A DNA stretch of 64,000 bases. Source: Emydura subglobosa (taxonomy: Eukaryota > Chordata > Testudines > Chelidae). Below, in pieces: positions 1 to 10,438 of the stretch. Location of the stretch: NCBI GenBank assembly GCA_007922225.1, contig ML679962.1:31789563-31853562 (forward strand), written 5' to 3'. The translations under genes and the position numbers were made by a program. Under the pieces are notes generated by a model that did not search any database, was not told the origin of the DNA, and saw only the letters and a program-made list of their open reading frames with translations. The first letter of the stretch is position 1, and each line of letters begins with the position of its first letter.

Positions 1-1237
1 AATTTACAATCAAAACCATCCTAATCAGATAGGGATTTAAAATGCCAAAAAGAGTCTTTGTTTCAGCAAGGGATTTGAGCAGGTTGTTGCAGGGTTGGTT
101 GAAGAGAGAGATTGAGCCGGGTGGAGTGATAAGGAGCGTTTATTCGGTTACAGCTTCTAGTCCACTCGTTTCCTTTGCCTCGCGACCAACAAAGTGAGCC
201 CCGAGTTCACTACTTTATAACTTTTTATCTAAAATAACGTGTAAACACACTTCTACAGCGTCCCATAAAATCCCTATTTGGTGATAAATTATGATAAAAT
301 GAATATTAATGGATAGAGGAGGCATATAATTATATCTGCCCCTGTTTGTTATTTCCCACGAAACGTGCGTAGCATATACATTTATCTTAACAGCAGGAAT
401 GACCCTGAAGTCCCTTAACAAACTAGCAACAAGGGAAGAGCTAGGGGAAGAGATCCTAAGCCTCCCCTAACAGATACTGCCTGGGAAAGAAGAGAGAACA
501 GCCTTTGACCACATTCTTTGTCCAGTTGGTGAGGGGACAAATGGTTGGGGGAGGGGAGGACATAACCTGCCCGTGTTACGATCCCGTTACCATGGTGCCT
601 ATTGGGCAGGTTTGCCCTGTTCTGGACACTGCTAGAAAGTTGCTCTGATATGCTCCCTCCTTCCCTACCTTCAAAGCTAGAAACGTGCTCTGGCTTGCAC
701 ATGAATATTGCTTGTGTAGTATATGGCCTTTTTAGCCCAAGTCAGGGGTCCCGCGGACAATTTGTGTCCAAAGCCTGGACCCAACTCCCAGCCCCCCAGG
801 AATGTGGCCCAGCGCTGACATCCTTTGTCCCCACGCCCACACAGGTGTCTCATTCTAAGCATTTGAATTAGAATTCATGGGCTGAGATACTGTACGGTAC
901 CGCTAAGACCATGGAGGCCTGTCTAAGTGACAGCAGCCTCACTGTGCAGTCCTAGAAGCCACAGTCCTGTCCAGAATCTCCACGGGATTGCATGCTGCAT
1001 CCCTGAACCTATACACCCTACCGTTTACCGTGTCCCTGACCCCATACACACTCGCTTCTGCAGGGGTCCTTGGGAGGCAGCCTTATGGCTGTCTTCCACG
1101 GTGCCTGCTCTGGGAACTTCTCCCATGGTTGATTCCTGGGTTTTTAAGCCCCCTTTAAGTTGCTTCAAACCTTTTATGTGGCATAAAGGGACCAGAGCAT
1201 GGGTGAGGACCTCCCTCATTGACTAAAATGGGACTAC
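1..1237. other. Unassigned CpG-richer block
   Basis: No gene or familiar repeat is recognised. Roughly two dozen or more CpG dinucleotides lie in this stretch (for example around 180-190, 355-370, 575-595, 750, 895 and 1020-1035), which is dense for this window. Open frames of up to 99 codons exist but overlap on both strands and resemble nothing known. An old LTR or other foreign insert is possible but no boundaries or target duplication were found. Confidence 0.4.
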
Positions 1238-1462
1238 TCTCATAGCATCATGGAATTCAAGTCCACAAGGGATCATCAGACCATCTAGTCCGATCTCCTA
1301 TTCACAGGCTACCAACCCCATCCACCCACTGAACCCAACAACCAAAGTTAGACCAGGGTATTACAAGCCTCAGACCATTAAGCCAAAGGCAGAGAATAGG
1401 AAGGACCAAGGCGAACCAATCCGTGAGGCCCCTGCAATGGCAGGGAATGGATTAAGTGAGAC
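1238..1462 (-). mobile_element. CR1-like 3' end, minus strand
   Basis: The start (CATAGCATCATGGAATTCAA) followed by AGGGATCATCAGACCATCTAGTCC reads as the reverse complement of a CR1 LINE 3' end, which in sauropsids typically reads as a CATAGAATCATAG-like start, a lysine/glycine-rich coding remnant and a CATCTAGTCC-type block. The copy is diverged and its inner boundary near 1460 is approximate. It is a 5'-truncated, non-coding retrotransposon remnant. Confidence 0.6.
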
Positions 1463-4390
1463 AGATGCTTAACGTTCTGCAGTTGCTTGTGTACCTTGCT
1501 GAATTTGGGGTAGATTCGTTACTTTGTGCATGTCTTGTACTTTGTATTGTCATTTATGGTAGTGCAGATTTCAGCGGTAAATCAGAAGGGTAACAATTTA
1601 CTCACTTGAGACCAGAGAAAATGATGAAACAAGGTGGCAGGCATCCTTTGGCTTTTGGCATTTCTTTCAGATGAAATAAACATTATGAAATGTATTTTGG
1701 TCCAGACCTTGACATCGTTGCTTAGGAATATTTTTAAGTACGTCACGCTACAGTGCCTTTGTATATATAGAGAATTCACCTACGGAGAACTCTGTTTACA
1801 AGCTTTTCCCTCAAATACAGAGCCATTTTGAATGTAATCAGAGATTGCAGAATGTTTCCTAGTTTTGAATAGATTAAATATGCTGAAAAGTTAAAGCTTA
1901 GAAATACCGAATGGCTGCATGACTAGAGAAAGTAAGTTTATTTTTACAAGGGAAGAGGGAAATAGCAAACAGATTAGATCTGTGTATCTCTGATGTACAA
2001 ACATTGACATATCTAGTCATTTGAGACTGACATTCTCCTTAGAGTGGGACCTTCATGCCACTTAAGCCCCGTGGTGTGATTGCTTGGGGGCAGCAATATA
2101 TTGGGGTAGGTGGCCTTGCATTTCACTGGCTGGCACAGAGGGTGACAATGGAATAGACTGAGTGTGCATTTACAGATAAGCCAAAACAGTGAGCCACTGT
2201 TCCGGCTCACAGGCTGTAGAAGCAGCTGCTGGGGCTGAAGCTCCATGCTTTTGCCCAAAGAGGGGTAGTGGACTTTATTTCTCCAAACGTACATCTGCAC
2301 GCTTTGCTCACTCAGTGTTTGATATCCGGGCTTTGTGCAGGGAATTTCATCCAAAGTAACAACTCCATTTAATTCACATCTTTGTCAAAATATGATGCGC
2401 TCTCCAAAGGATACATACTACAAATATAATGTTTATAGTCCTCCTTATTACAAACACTTGGGCAGTGAAGGAGTTAAACATTTTAAATAAATCTTTAAGG
2501 GACAGCAATTGTGGTTGACACCAAGAAGTGAAATAATGTGTCTGAGGCAATACCATAAGTCAGTGTCAGCAGAATGAAATATGGCTGCTGCTATATTTAC
2601 TTATGGAATCAGACTTCAAGCTTAGACCTAGACCGTAGTGGAGATGCAGCTTTCTTTATTGCAAAGGGAATGCGGAGGCAGATGTCTTAATTTTTTTTTA
2701 CAAGATTTAATGACTGGTCTATTTACTACAGTAAGTGCTGTATACTGTGGATATATTGGCAGCCAAAGATTCATTTCTACCTTAAATGAAACAAGGAAAA
2801 GTCTTAATGTACATTTTATGCAGTGCTCTTAGTGTCTTTTTGTGTTCTCCCGCATGCAATGAAAGCTAATCTGGCTGTACCTTTAATCAAATAACACACA
2901 CATAGTACATCTACTTAAAAAAAATACGATTTTCTCAACAAGTCAGTGGAATTGGATTTTATAGCTAATATTTGAAAAACAAATCCCTAAATGATTAGAA
3001 ATTATACAGATTGTCCACGGTGCTCTATTTAAACTTTCATTTAATGTACCTTGTAACTCAATCAGAACAGTAGTAACTGGCTTGCCAAAGTACTATTGTA
3101 CAGAAGGCATCACTGATCACTGGATTAGTGATGACCATGAAAATTGTTTGGTGACTTGCCTACCACGTGTAAAAAGTGATAGATCTGCTAAAACTTCTAA
3201 CCCAAACTTCTACTGAACGCTAAAGAGTATCACATGGCTGTGGTGCATACGGGGTACCAATAAGGTAGGAAAGTGCAAGAGATCTTAGATTTGTTCCTTG
3301 GCAATCTAAATTTAGATTCTAAGGTCTTGATCCTCTGTGGTAGGTTTCTCTGAATTTGTTTTAGTTCCATCTGCAGGACCAACTAGACAGGAACATCAGA
3401 GTTTTAAAGCCTGGATGAGAAGGTGGTATAAAGAGGAGCTATTTTAAATTTATTAAGCACTGCAGAAGACTCAGACTGGTTCTCAATCAAAATGAAACCA
3501 GATTGCTGGCCCAGGAAATCAACAATATGTTGGGGTGCTATTTAAGATAAAAAAGGGAGCGAGCCAGTAAGTGCTTAGAGCACTCAGGTCAGACACAAAC
3601 ATCTGGGGATATCAATAATACAAAGGTACCTTTGTACCTAGAAAAGGATAGGACAGAAAATACAACTGATCAGGAAGAGGGGCAGGTTGAGATTAGAAGT
3701 GATTTCTGTGAAAGGAACAGGGTGTCAGATGACGGAGTTAAATAAAAATAGGCCAAGAGACCAAATTATAAACTACAAACCTTTACATATCCATGTGAGA
3801 ATCTGAAAAATCATACAAATGTGAACTAAGATGACTACCAGCAGAAGACCTTGACACCAAAATGTATTACTGATGTATTACTGCCCATACTGTGGACTGA
3901 ATCTGTCTGGGTAGGGACATAAAAATTAAGAACCACCCTTTTAACCTACTGATTGCTCCAGGATATCTTTTGAGGCCAATAACTTGGTAGGATTTTTTTT
4001 TAAAATAGACATTTAAGTGGCCAATGAGAATGCCCACAGTTATACTCGATAAACTACAAATAATTTTTTATGAGGGTATACACTATAGCGGACCAAAAAC
4101 TGGAAATCCCTTCCCATGGAAAACTTCACATTTCTGAAATGTCTTCCATCCTGAATCAGGGACAAAAAACAAAAATTAGGAAACTTTTCATAAGAGTGCA
4201 TTTCCAAAAAAATGTCAAGAGAGCCCAAATGGAATTTTTCACTTTTCCTGCATCTCGTCCATTTCTTTTTCTCTGCAGGTAGAAAATTGCAGGTGGACTG
4301 CTGAAGGCGGAGTGCTCAGATTCCACCACATTTACTGGGCCAGGCTGGGGCTCTTCCCAGCTGCCTTCCCGGAAGGCTCTTGTCAATATC
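1463..4390. other. Unassigned AT-rich sequence
   Basis: Nothing coding is recognised. A 113-codon minus-strand frame at 2013-2354 has no recognisable domain. The part around 3380-3860 is purine-rich and reads like a decayed interspersed repeat (it may be 5' sequence of a LINE) but I cannot assign it. A pyrimidine tract ending in CAG at about 4279 is acceptor-like, but it is followed by a stop-rich sequence. Confidence 0.4.
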
Positions 4391-4511
4391 TTTTTTTTTT
4401 CCCTGGAGGATTTTTTTTATTTGAAACTCTCCCATGGAAAATTTCAATTATATGAAAAAGGAATTTTCCAGTGGAAAATTGTTCTGGTGGAAGATTCCCA
4501 ACCAGCTCTAA
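4391..4511 (+). mobile_element. AGAGCTGGTC-type element, end fragment
   Basis: A/T-rich sequence with alternating GAAAATTTC/GGAAAATT words that ends in CCAACCAGCTCTA. The same kind of ending, GACCAGCTCT, closes the copy at 61975-62199, and its reverse complement AGAGCTGGTC opens the copies at 32488 and 48958. This is one terminal part of a MITE-like non-autonomous family with inverted ends. It directly abuts a CR1 tail. Confidence 0.6.
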
Positions 4512-4514
4512 TAT

Positions 4515-4714
4515 AAACCCTCATGTTTCTGGACATACATTATTGATGGGCAGTTAGGAAGAAACTTTCCCTATGGGCATGTTTTACACGATTGTCCACT
4601 AATGCATTACTTCCTCTGAAGCACCTTCCTCTGGAACATCTGGTATTGACCACTTTCAGCGAGAGGACCCTGGACAACGTGACCCATTGGTCTGATGTAG
4701 TATGGAAATTCCTG
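4515..4714 (+). mobile_element. CR1 3' UTR, plus strand
   Basis: Contains the ordered blocks AACCCTCATG, GTTAGGAAGAAACTTTCC, GGGCATGTT, CCTCTGAAGCA, CATCTGGTATTGACCACT, TTGGTCTGATG and TATGGAAATTCCTGTG. The same order appears at 13545-13748, 24660-24854 and 34580-34735. This is the 3' tail of a turtle-type CR1 subfamily. It is 5'-truncated and carries no coding capacity. Confidence 0.8.
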
Positions 4715-5050
4715 TGAGTGGATTTCTGTTACTTGGCTAATAGTTCTATGCATCTAAAATGTGTTATCGTGCCTTTCTTAAGAGATTATGTGGGATTTCC
4801 CAAGATGAGCAAAGAACAGGTGTTCCCAATGGGTGAATCACCGAATTTCAGTAAATTGCCTTTTTTTCCAAAGTTGTACAGGCAACTGTTTTATGGGTCT
4901 ACAAGGAGACACTGCCAACTGTTACACATAATGCAGAAAATGCATTATGGTGCTAGTTGCTCCCAAACTGAGAGAAACTCAACTTTTTTTTTTAAGTAAT
5001 TTGATAATTTCCCAAACCAATGAATCATCAAGGAATTTCTCCCTACATCC
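4715..5050. other. Unassigned sequence
   Basis: A 93-codon plus-strand frame at 4718-4999 begins just after the CR1 tail and has no recognisable motif. Nothing else is seen. Confidence 0.35.
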
Positions 5051-5158
5051 AAGCTTCAGGCAGGGCTTATCCTTAGCAGTAATGTAATACTAAAACATTA
5101 GCAACAGTTTTTACTATTTGTTTTTTATCCACTCAATGTAAGCAGTACTGCATTGCTG
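5051..5158 (+). repeat. Unnamed interspersed repeat, copy 1
   Basis: Shares CTTCAGGCAGGGCTTA, then AGCARTAAT, AAAACATT.GCAA and a T-rich block ending near GCAGTA, in the same order as 6733-6863. The match is seen directly within this window; the family name is unknown to me. Confidence 0.6.
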
Positions 5159-5971
5159 GCCATGTGTATTACTAGGTGTAACTTCCTCTAAAGCAGCTAC
5201 TATAAGTTATTGCTTGAAGCAAGATACCACACCAGATGAATCTTTGCCCTTGAAAGATAAGGCAAGGATGGTATCATCAGCAAAATGTCATTCTCCTCTG
5301 CAATCTGTTTGATTGTTAACCAGTTTATAAATGATACAGAAGAAAAGGCCCTCTCTGAATCAGGGGGCAGACAGATCAAGCATCTCAATAGCTCTCTACT
5401 CTTAAGGTAAAGCACTGAGAGTGCTGGTCTCTTTATGTAAAACCCATCCACATACAGCTTATAAGTCAATACAAACACCTTAAATTAATCCTCAGACAAA
5501 TTGGAAGTTATTTCTGACTACATTGCACAGGTGTTATGTCGTGAGAGGCCATGGATACATGAGAACTTAAAGCTGTGTTACTAGGGAACTGGAGAAGGCT
5601 GGCGTGGGAGAAGGAAGACCGTGCGAAAGCGAAGGGCCTATATGCAGATGGTCCTATACTCCTAGTCCATAGCTTTCCAGATCAGCTTTGCCCTCAGGGA
5701 CCTAACCCTGAGAAACTGTGTGTGGGAATCTTTTTAGAGTTTTGTCTCCTTCAGAGGCTTCTCTTGGGCCCTAATGCTGCACTATTAAATTCAATGCATG
5801 TTTTGCCCTTCACCTCAATGGGAGCAAGAATAGGCACCTAGGTAAGAGACAATCTGGGTCTTTGAATATCTAATATTAAGGGGTAGGTGCCTCAAAATAA
5901 GTGGCTTGTTAACTGAACATGAAAATAATTCTGACACAGAGCATATGACATGGATCCTAATAAAATAGCTT
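5159..5971. other. Unassigned sequence
   Basis: No gene recognised. Frames at 5200-5478 (minus) and 5575-5841 (plus) have no family resemblance. Short phrases such as the CACCTCAATGGGAGC stretch near 5810 may be fragments of the palindromic repeat group. Confidence 0.35.
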
Positions 5972-6472
5972 GGGCTGGATGAACATTTTCTGACTAAACT
6001 GGTTTTGGATGGAAATTAGTCTAACAAGAATTTTTTTCAGGAAATGTTTCTGCTTTCCATGGACATTTTTTGATTATTTTTCATTGAAATGAGACATGCC
6101 TGAAACTCAAAGCTTTCAGCTTCTGGCCAGAAACCAAAATATTTTGATTAGTATATGTTGCTGCTTGGGAATTGTAGTTAAATTGTTCTTGTCCATATTC
6201 TCCTTTCTGGTCAAGGTTCGCCAGCTGAAATTTATTTCCCATGTTGCACTGCCTACTCTCACCAAGAGTAGTCTGAACCGGGAGCCGGCCTATAGAGAAT
6301 TGGAGCATGAGGGACAGGAACTGCATTTCCTATCAGACAATGAAATTTCTGGAATGAAATATTTTGCATTTCAGCCAAAATTTGGTGGGGAGAAGGTGTC
6401 AAAATGTCAAGTGTGTGTTGGGAAATCCCACACTTCCTGGAATGCCAAAATAATTTGTGAAAATTCATAGGA
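5972..6472 (+). mobile_element. AGAGCTGGTC-type element, long copy
   Basis: Begins with GGCTGGATGAACATTTTCTGAC, a diverged form of the AGCTGGTCGAAAATTTTC start seen elsewhere, and ends in GTGAAAATTCATAGG. The interior has the words GGGAATTGTAGTT and TTTCCCATGTTGCACTG in opposing orientation, and AACTGCATTTCC. From memory, full-length copies in turtles contain ACTACATTTCCCATGATGC and its complement at this place. The length of about 500 bp suggests a near-complete but diverged non-autonomous element. The 124-codon frame inside it is incidental. Confidence 0.55.
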
Positions 6473-6732
6473 AATAATACCTAATTACATTCAATGGACA
6501 TTCTTAAAGTCTAAACCTTTATTAAAAGAAGAGAAAAAAAGAGAAAAATCTTTTTCCTTTTAGTGTGAAAATATTGGCATGACTCATCACAACTTTCAAA
6601 GGTTAACATAGTGTTAATCTACAAACAAATTACTTTACTTTAATCTAAATGGATTAATGATCACCCCTCACTCCTGGCCTAATCAGTGATGTGGAAAGCC
6701 ATTTAGAAACAATTTGAATACGTCTGTCAGTT
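6473..6732. other. Unassigned sequence
   Basis: Purine-rich stretch GAAGAGAAAAAAAGAG near 6528; otherwise nothing recognised. Confidence 0.35.
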
Positions 6733-6863
6733 CAGCTGCTTCAGGCAGGGCTTACTCACAGCAATAATTTCCAACCAAAACATTCGCAATCAACCAAAAC
6801 ATCGGAATCAACTTTTATTCTTTGTATTTTTCAATCTACGTTAGCTAGGCAGTATTTCAACAG
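6733..6863 (+). repeat. Unnamed interspersed repeat, copy 2
   Basis: Second copy of the repeat at 5051-5158: GCTTCAGGCAGGGCTTA is shared almost exactly, and the following A-rich and T-rich blocks are shared in order with substitutions. The copies lie 1.6 kb apart in the same orientation. Confidence 0.6.
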
Positions 6864-6906
6864 TACCTGGATTTATTTGAAATGTTAATGGGGGAAGGTG
6901 ACTAAG

Positions 6907-6981
6907 GACCTGATTGATCTAAAGTTATTGAAATCAATGGAAAGATGTCCATTGGTTTCCCTGGTCTTTAGATTAGGGCTG
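6907..6981. repeat. Short palindromic element
   Basis: CCTGATTGATCTAAAG at the left end pairs with CTTTAGATTAGG at the right end. ATTGAAATCAATGG and CCATTGG lie in the middle. It is an imperfect palindrome of about 75 bp, typical of the MITE-like elements scattered through this window. Confidence 0.65.
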
Positions 6982-6992
6982 AACGGTAGAGT

Positions 6993-7062
6993 GACCAATC
7001 ATGCCTCCATTGAAATCAAGGGAGTTTGACCATTGACTTCAATGAGAGCATGACTGGGGTCC
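6993..7062. repeat. Short palindromic element
   Basis: ATCATGCCTCCATTGAAATCAA on the left is nearly complementary to TTGACTTCAATGAGAGCATGAC on the right. The palindrome is about 70 bp with the ATTGACTTCAATG core. It lies 11 bp from the preceding palindrome. Confidence 0.65.
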
Positions 7063-7708
7063 ATTCAGAGTTGTCAGCAGAAAGAGTTTATTCTGGATTG
7101 CACTGGAACGTTTGTTTCCCTTTTGGTCCCCGGCACTGCCGAGTGAAGAAATATAAGATGACTCAAAGGACAGAGCAGGACTAAGATGAGGAGTGAGCTA
7201 AGTCCACCCAGTGATAACTGCCATGTCAAAGGGCTTCATGCAGGTGGAAGAAATGACCGAGGAGGACTCATTTACAGGTAGGCTTGCAGTCATAAAGGGA
7301 GACTTGCAGCTGGTCATACATGTGGGTGTGTGCATTTCCAGTGGGACAGCTGTCGCTGCCCCCCCCCTCAAACCCCCCCGGGACCATGATGTGGAGTGCA
7401 GTATGTCCTTTGATCCTCCACTCAAGTGACCCTTGTGGCCCTAGACCCTAGGGCAGGCTGCTTGCTTCATTCTTTCGCTGTCCCAGAGTCACTGCTCCCC
7501 ACTGCACCAGATCTACAGGAATTACACTAGTGTTCTGTTATCCATTACTCTGCATAGCTGAAGGTAGCTGGGGTACCTATAAGTTGGTCACTTGGCAAGA
7601 AGAAGAGTGGGACGATAGAGAGATGTAAACAGGATGATGACTGAGAGAGAGAATGTCAGCTAGGTGCTCTTCTTTATCGAACCCACAGTGTGAGACCTGG
7701 AAGCATGG
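7063..7708. other. Unassigned, locally GC-rich
   Basis: Contains a C-run block near 7360-7380 (CCCCCCCCCTCAAACCCCCCC). Overlapping 72-75 codon frames on both strands at 7198-7429 are mirror shadows with no known domain. No gene is supported. Confidence 0.35.
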
Positions 7709-8070
7709 CCATGAAATTAAGGGCATTAAGTAAAGTAGCAACAACAACAACAGAAGGATTGTATATAATTAACCTGTGGAATTCACTGTTGAAGGGCGTG
7801 GGGTAAATTCCTTAGGGAGATTCAAAAAAGGGCAACATGTGAATAATTTCAGTGTCGGTAATTACACTGCCTAAGACTGAAATATCATCCTCATGATTTA
7901 TTACACAAGCTGATCATTTGCTCAAGACCTGAAGGACTGTCCTTCGTGGTATTTTATCGCAGTTAGGTGCAGTATGGGGTGTCCTATGTATTCCTCTGAA
8001 TCATCTTTTGTCAGCGTAGGCTACCAAACACACACCAGATCCATCCAAGAATGGCAATATCTGTTTTCAG
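7709..8070 (+). mobile_element. CR1 ORF2 end and 3' UTR fragment
   Basis: CATGAAATTAAGGGCA, AATTAACCTGTGGAATTCACTG, and GATTCAAAAAAGGGCAACATGTGAATAA match the coding end of CR1 ORF2 (asparagine/leucine-tryptophan region NLWNSL), followed by a degraded 3' UTR with CCTCTGAATCATC and AATGGCAATATCTG. The copy is plus-strand, 5'-truncated and dead. A CAACAACAACAACAG run interrupts it near 7740. Confidence 0.65.
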
Positions 8071-8160
8071 ATATGTCACCAGCCACATGTTGAAAAGATA
8101 TAGATTATTTTATAACCAGCATTGGATCCCTTAGTAATAAAAACATTGATATGGCAAACA

Positions 8161-8250
8161 CTTACTCACATAAGTAACTTCATGCATGAGCAGTTCCATT
8201 AGGATCAATGGTGCTATTCATGTGTACAAAGTTACTCATGTGTGCAGAAG
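8161..8250. repeat. Short palindromic element
   Basis: CTTACTCACATAAGTAACTTCATG on the left is nearly the reverse complement of the right arm CATGTGTACAAAGTTACTCATGTG. The middle has TTCCATTAGGATCAATGG. The palindrome is about 90 bp. Confidence 0.65.
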
Positions 8251-9098
8251 TGGGAACCTAGGGTCTTCAACACCTGTCAGTAGAAGTGGCACTGATTGTC
8301 TCCTCTAAGCCTCTAGCTACTAGAGGGCAAGATAAGCCGAAGTCATTTCTAAATAACAATATTCACTGTGACTATTTCCCTCCTTAGAAGCAGCTACCCC
8401 CAAATGCCCTTGGTTCTTGAAAGAATTCCCTGACCATGTGATTTCCAAAATACTATGCCAGAATATTTCACAGTAGCTCTAGCGAAACAAGCAAAAATAA
8501 TTAAAACTGTGCAGCAACAAATGATCATACAATACAACTTAACCGAGTCAAACCTCTCACCAACATAATTGAAGGGATATCAATGGGACCATGTGTACTT
8601 ACAGCACTTTTATTAACCATATTTTTCCTGCATAGGTAATTTTATCTTATTTGTTTTCCTGTGATTCTATCATTTTCTCAGTGTGTTTTCTCAGCTTTCT
8701 GAATGTTCTCAATTGGTTGCAAAATGTGATGTTTCAAAAATTTTTTGATTCACTATTTTCTGGGTTCCTGTATCAACTCTAATTTGTGTGATCTCGAAAA
8801 TACACACCCTTCAGAGGTGTGTTTTCAGAAAGGTCCTTAGGAGTTGTTTTAGTGAAGGGACTTATATACCTAATCTTCCCACTCAACTTTTTACCCATGT
8901 ATGTCTGAAATAACAGGATACACATGAGCCATCACAAGAGTGGTTTCTCATTTTTCAAAGTTTCCTCGCTTAATTTGTAAAGTCATTGGCATGTAGATTA
9001 AATTAGCTCAGTGACTACAGAGACAGATGCATGGAGTTCTGCCTTCTCAGACCTCTGTCCCTTCATTAAGGGCTCAGCTACAAGGTGCTAACCCCTCT
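8251..9098. other. Unassigned sequence
   Basis: AT-rich; a T-rich stretch around 8640-8770 looks like low-complexity or decayed repeat. No gene is recognised. Confidence 0.35.
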
Positions 9099-9190
9099 GG
9101 CCCTGATGCATCAAAGCACTTAAGCATGTGCTTCATTTTAGCCGCCAGTGGGGCTAGTCTCCTGCTTAAGTGCTTTGCTGGATCAGGACC
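9099..9190. repeat. Palindromic element with long arms
   Basis: GGCCCTGATGCATCAAAGC plus ACTTAAGC on the left pairs with GCTTAAGTGCTTTGCTGGATCAGGACC on the right. It is the clearest hairpin-forming palindrome in the window, about 92 bp, with arms of about 27 bp. From memory, this is a widespread turtle/crocodilian repeat. Confidence 0.75.
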
Positions 9191-9402
9191 AAAGAGCAGC
9201 GTCATGAGGTATTGAGCCTTAAAACTTGGTTGTCGCTTGTGGGCAGGCAGGAGAATTGAGGTTGGAGGCTATTACAGAGAATTTTTTGTACATATACATA
9301 AAGCAGAAGAAGACGTGTCTGTTTTTGTTGGGATTTTTGTTTTTAAAATGAAGTCTGAATTTACACAATGCCTTTTTAAACTGAGTTGCTTTATTAACAA
9401 TA

Positions 9403-9479
9403 GGCCGAATTTAGCCCTGTTGGTACATTATTCATTTCAATGGATTTGCACCTACTTACACCACAGCTGAGTTTGGCCC
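9403..9479. repeat. Short palindromic element
   Basis: GGCCGAATTTAG at the left end pairs with CTGAGTTTGGCC at the right end. CATTTCAATGG lies in the middle. Length is about 77 bp. Confidence 0.55.
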
Positions 9480-9548
9480 TTGCAGGCTCAGTTCAGCACA
9501 GAAATGCAGCCACCTCTGGGATTCTGGGTGGCAAGCAAGTGGGTAACT

Positions 9549-9633
9549 AGGTGCGATACGCAACTCCCATTGAAATCAATGGGAGCATTTCCATTGTCTT
9601 TGTGGGAGTTTGTTGGGAATCCCTGATGCACCT
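9549..9633. repeat. Short palindromic element
   Basis: AGGTGCGAT at the left pairs with ATGCACCT at the right; inner arms CAACTCCCATTGAAATCAATG and CATTTCCATTG/GGGAGTTTG give an imperfect palindrome of about 85 bp. Confidence 0.6.
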
Positions 9634-10358
9634 CAGCTGGTTACAGAAGGAGAAATTTGGGCCAAGGACACCCGCGCTTTTCAGATGCTAAAGCATATGT
9701 GTAGGGTGGAGGGGCTTTAATGTCCAGTCTGAGAAGAAAGGCCTCCATTCCAATGGCCTTATTAGAAGATATCCACAGCAGTGTAAATCAGGGTGCTTCC
9801 ATTGAATAATTGTCTGTCTGTTACACACCTGGAGTTGACTTTATTCATAGCTTTAACATTGTGAGGCAAATAAACCTGAGAATTTGTGTTTCACATAGGG
9901 GGAAACAAAAACATGCAGTGTCACTAACATATTTCTATTAAAAAAGCTAGATATAATTTTCAGTCATTGAAACTAATGGAGAAAAGACAAAATCCAGCTC
10001 CTGTCATTAGCACATGCAATGAGCTTGTGGTGGCGTATTGTTTCTACATGGTATGCTTTGCATAATCATATGCAACTCTTACAATCATTCAGAGGAGCTA
10101 GCTTGCTTGTAAATGAGGCACTTTTCCATGACAGAATCTTTCCATCACAATTTCAGATCTCCTTGCGGAATGCAGGACAATGAAAATGTCAATGCATGTC
10201 ATCTTTACAAAAAAAAAAAACAACCTAAAATTAGATATAGAATGTAATCACTATGATAAAAAAGAACATTTCTTCCAGTCCAGTTAAATCTCTAGGCGTT
10301 AAACTCATTTTATATTTAAAATCTGAATGTTTTTGTGGGAAGGATCATCTTTTTTTAT
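9634..10358. other. Unassigned sequence
   Basis: A short A-run at about 10209-10221. No gene or clear repeat is recognised; short words near 9960-10000 (CATTGAAACTAATGGAG) may be remnants of a palindromic repeat. Confidence 0.35.
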
Positions 10359-10438
10359 ATGTAGTGGCAGCACCTAGGACAACAGAGCCCTGATATTTGA
10401 TGCCCATTTAATTCTACTTCAATATAGATAATAATTAA
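10359..10438 (+). mobile_element. MIR-type SINE tail fragment
   Basis: GTAGTGGCAGCACCTAGGACAACAGAGCCCTGAT followed by an ATAATAATTAAA end matches the 3' region of the MIR-type SINE family seen at 47185-47450 (there CAGTACTAGTACAATAGAACCCC). Only the tail is present. Confidence 0.6.

Noticed and set aside
2013..2354. 113-codon minus-strand frame
   Set aside because: No domain, no splice context, and length is within chance for 64 kb of six frames.
4255..4300. Acceptor-like TTTTTCTCTGCAG
   Set aside because: Followed at once by a stop in the first frame and by no recognisable exon; common by chance in T-rich DNA.
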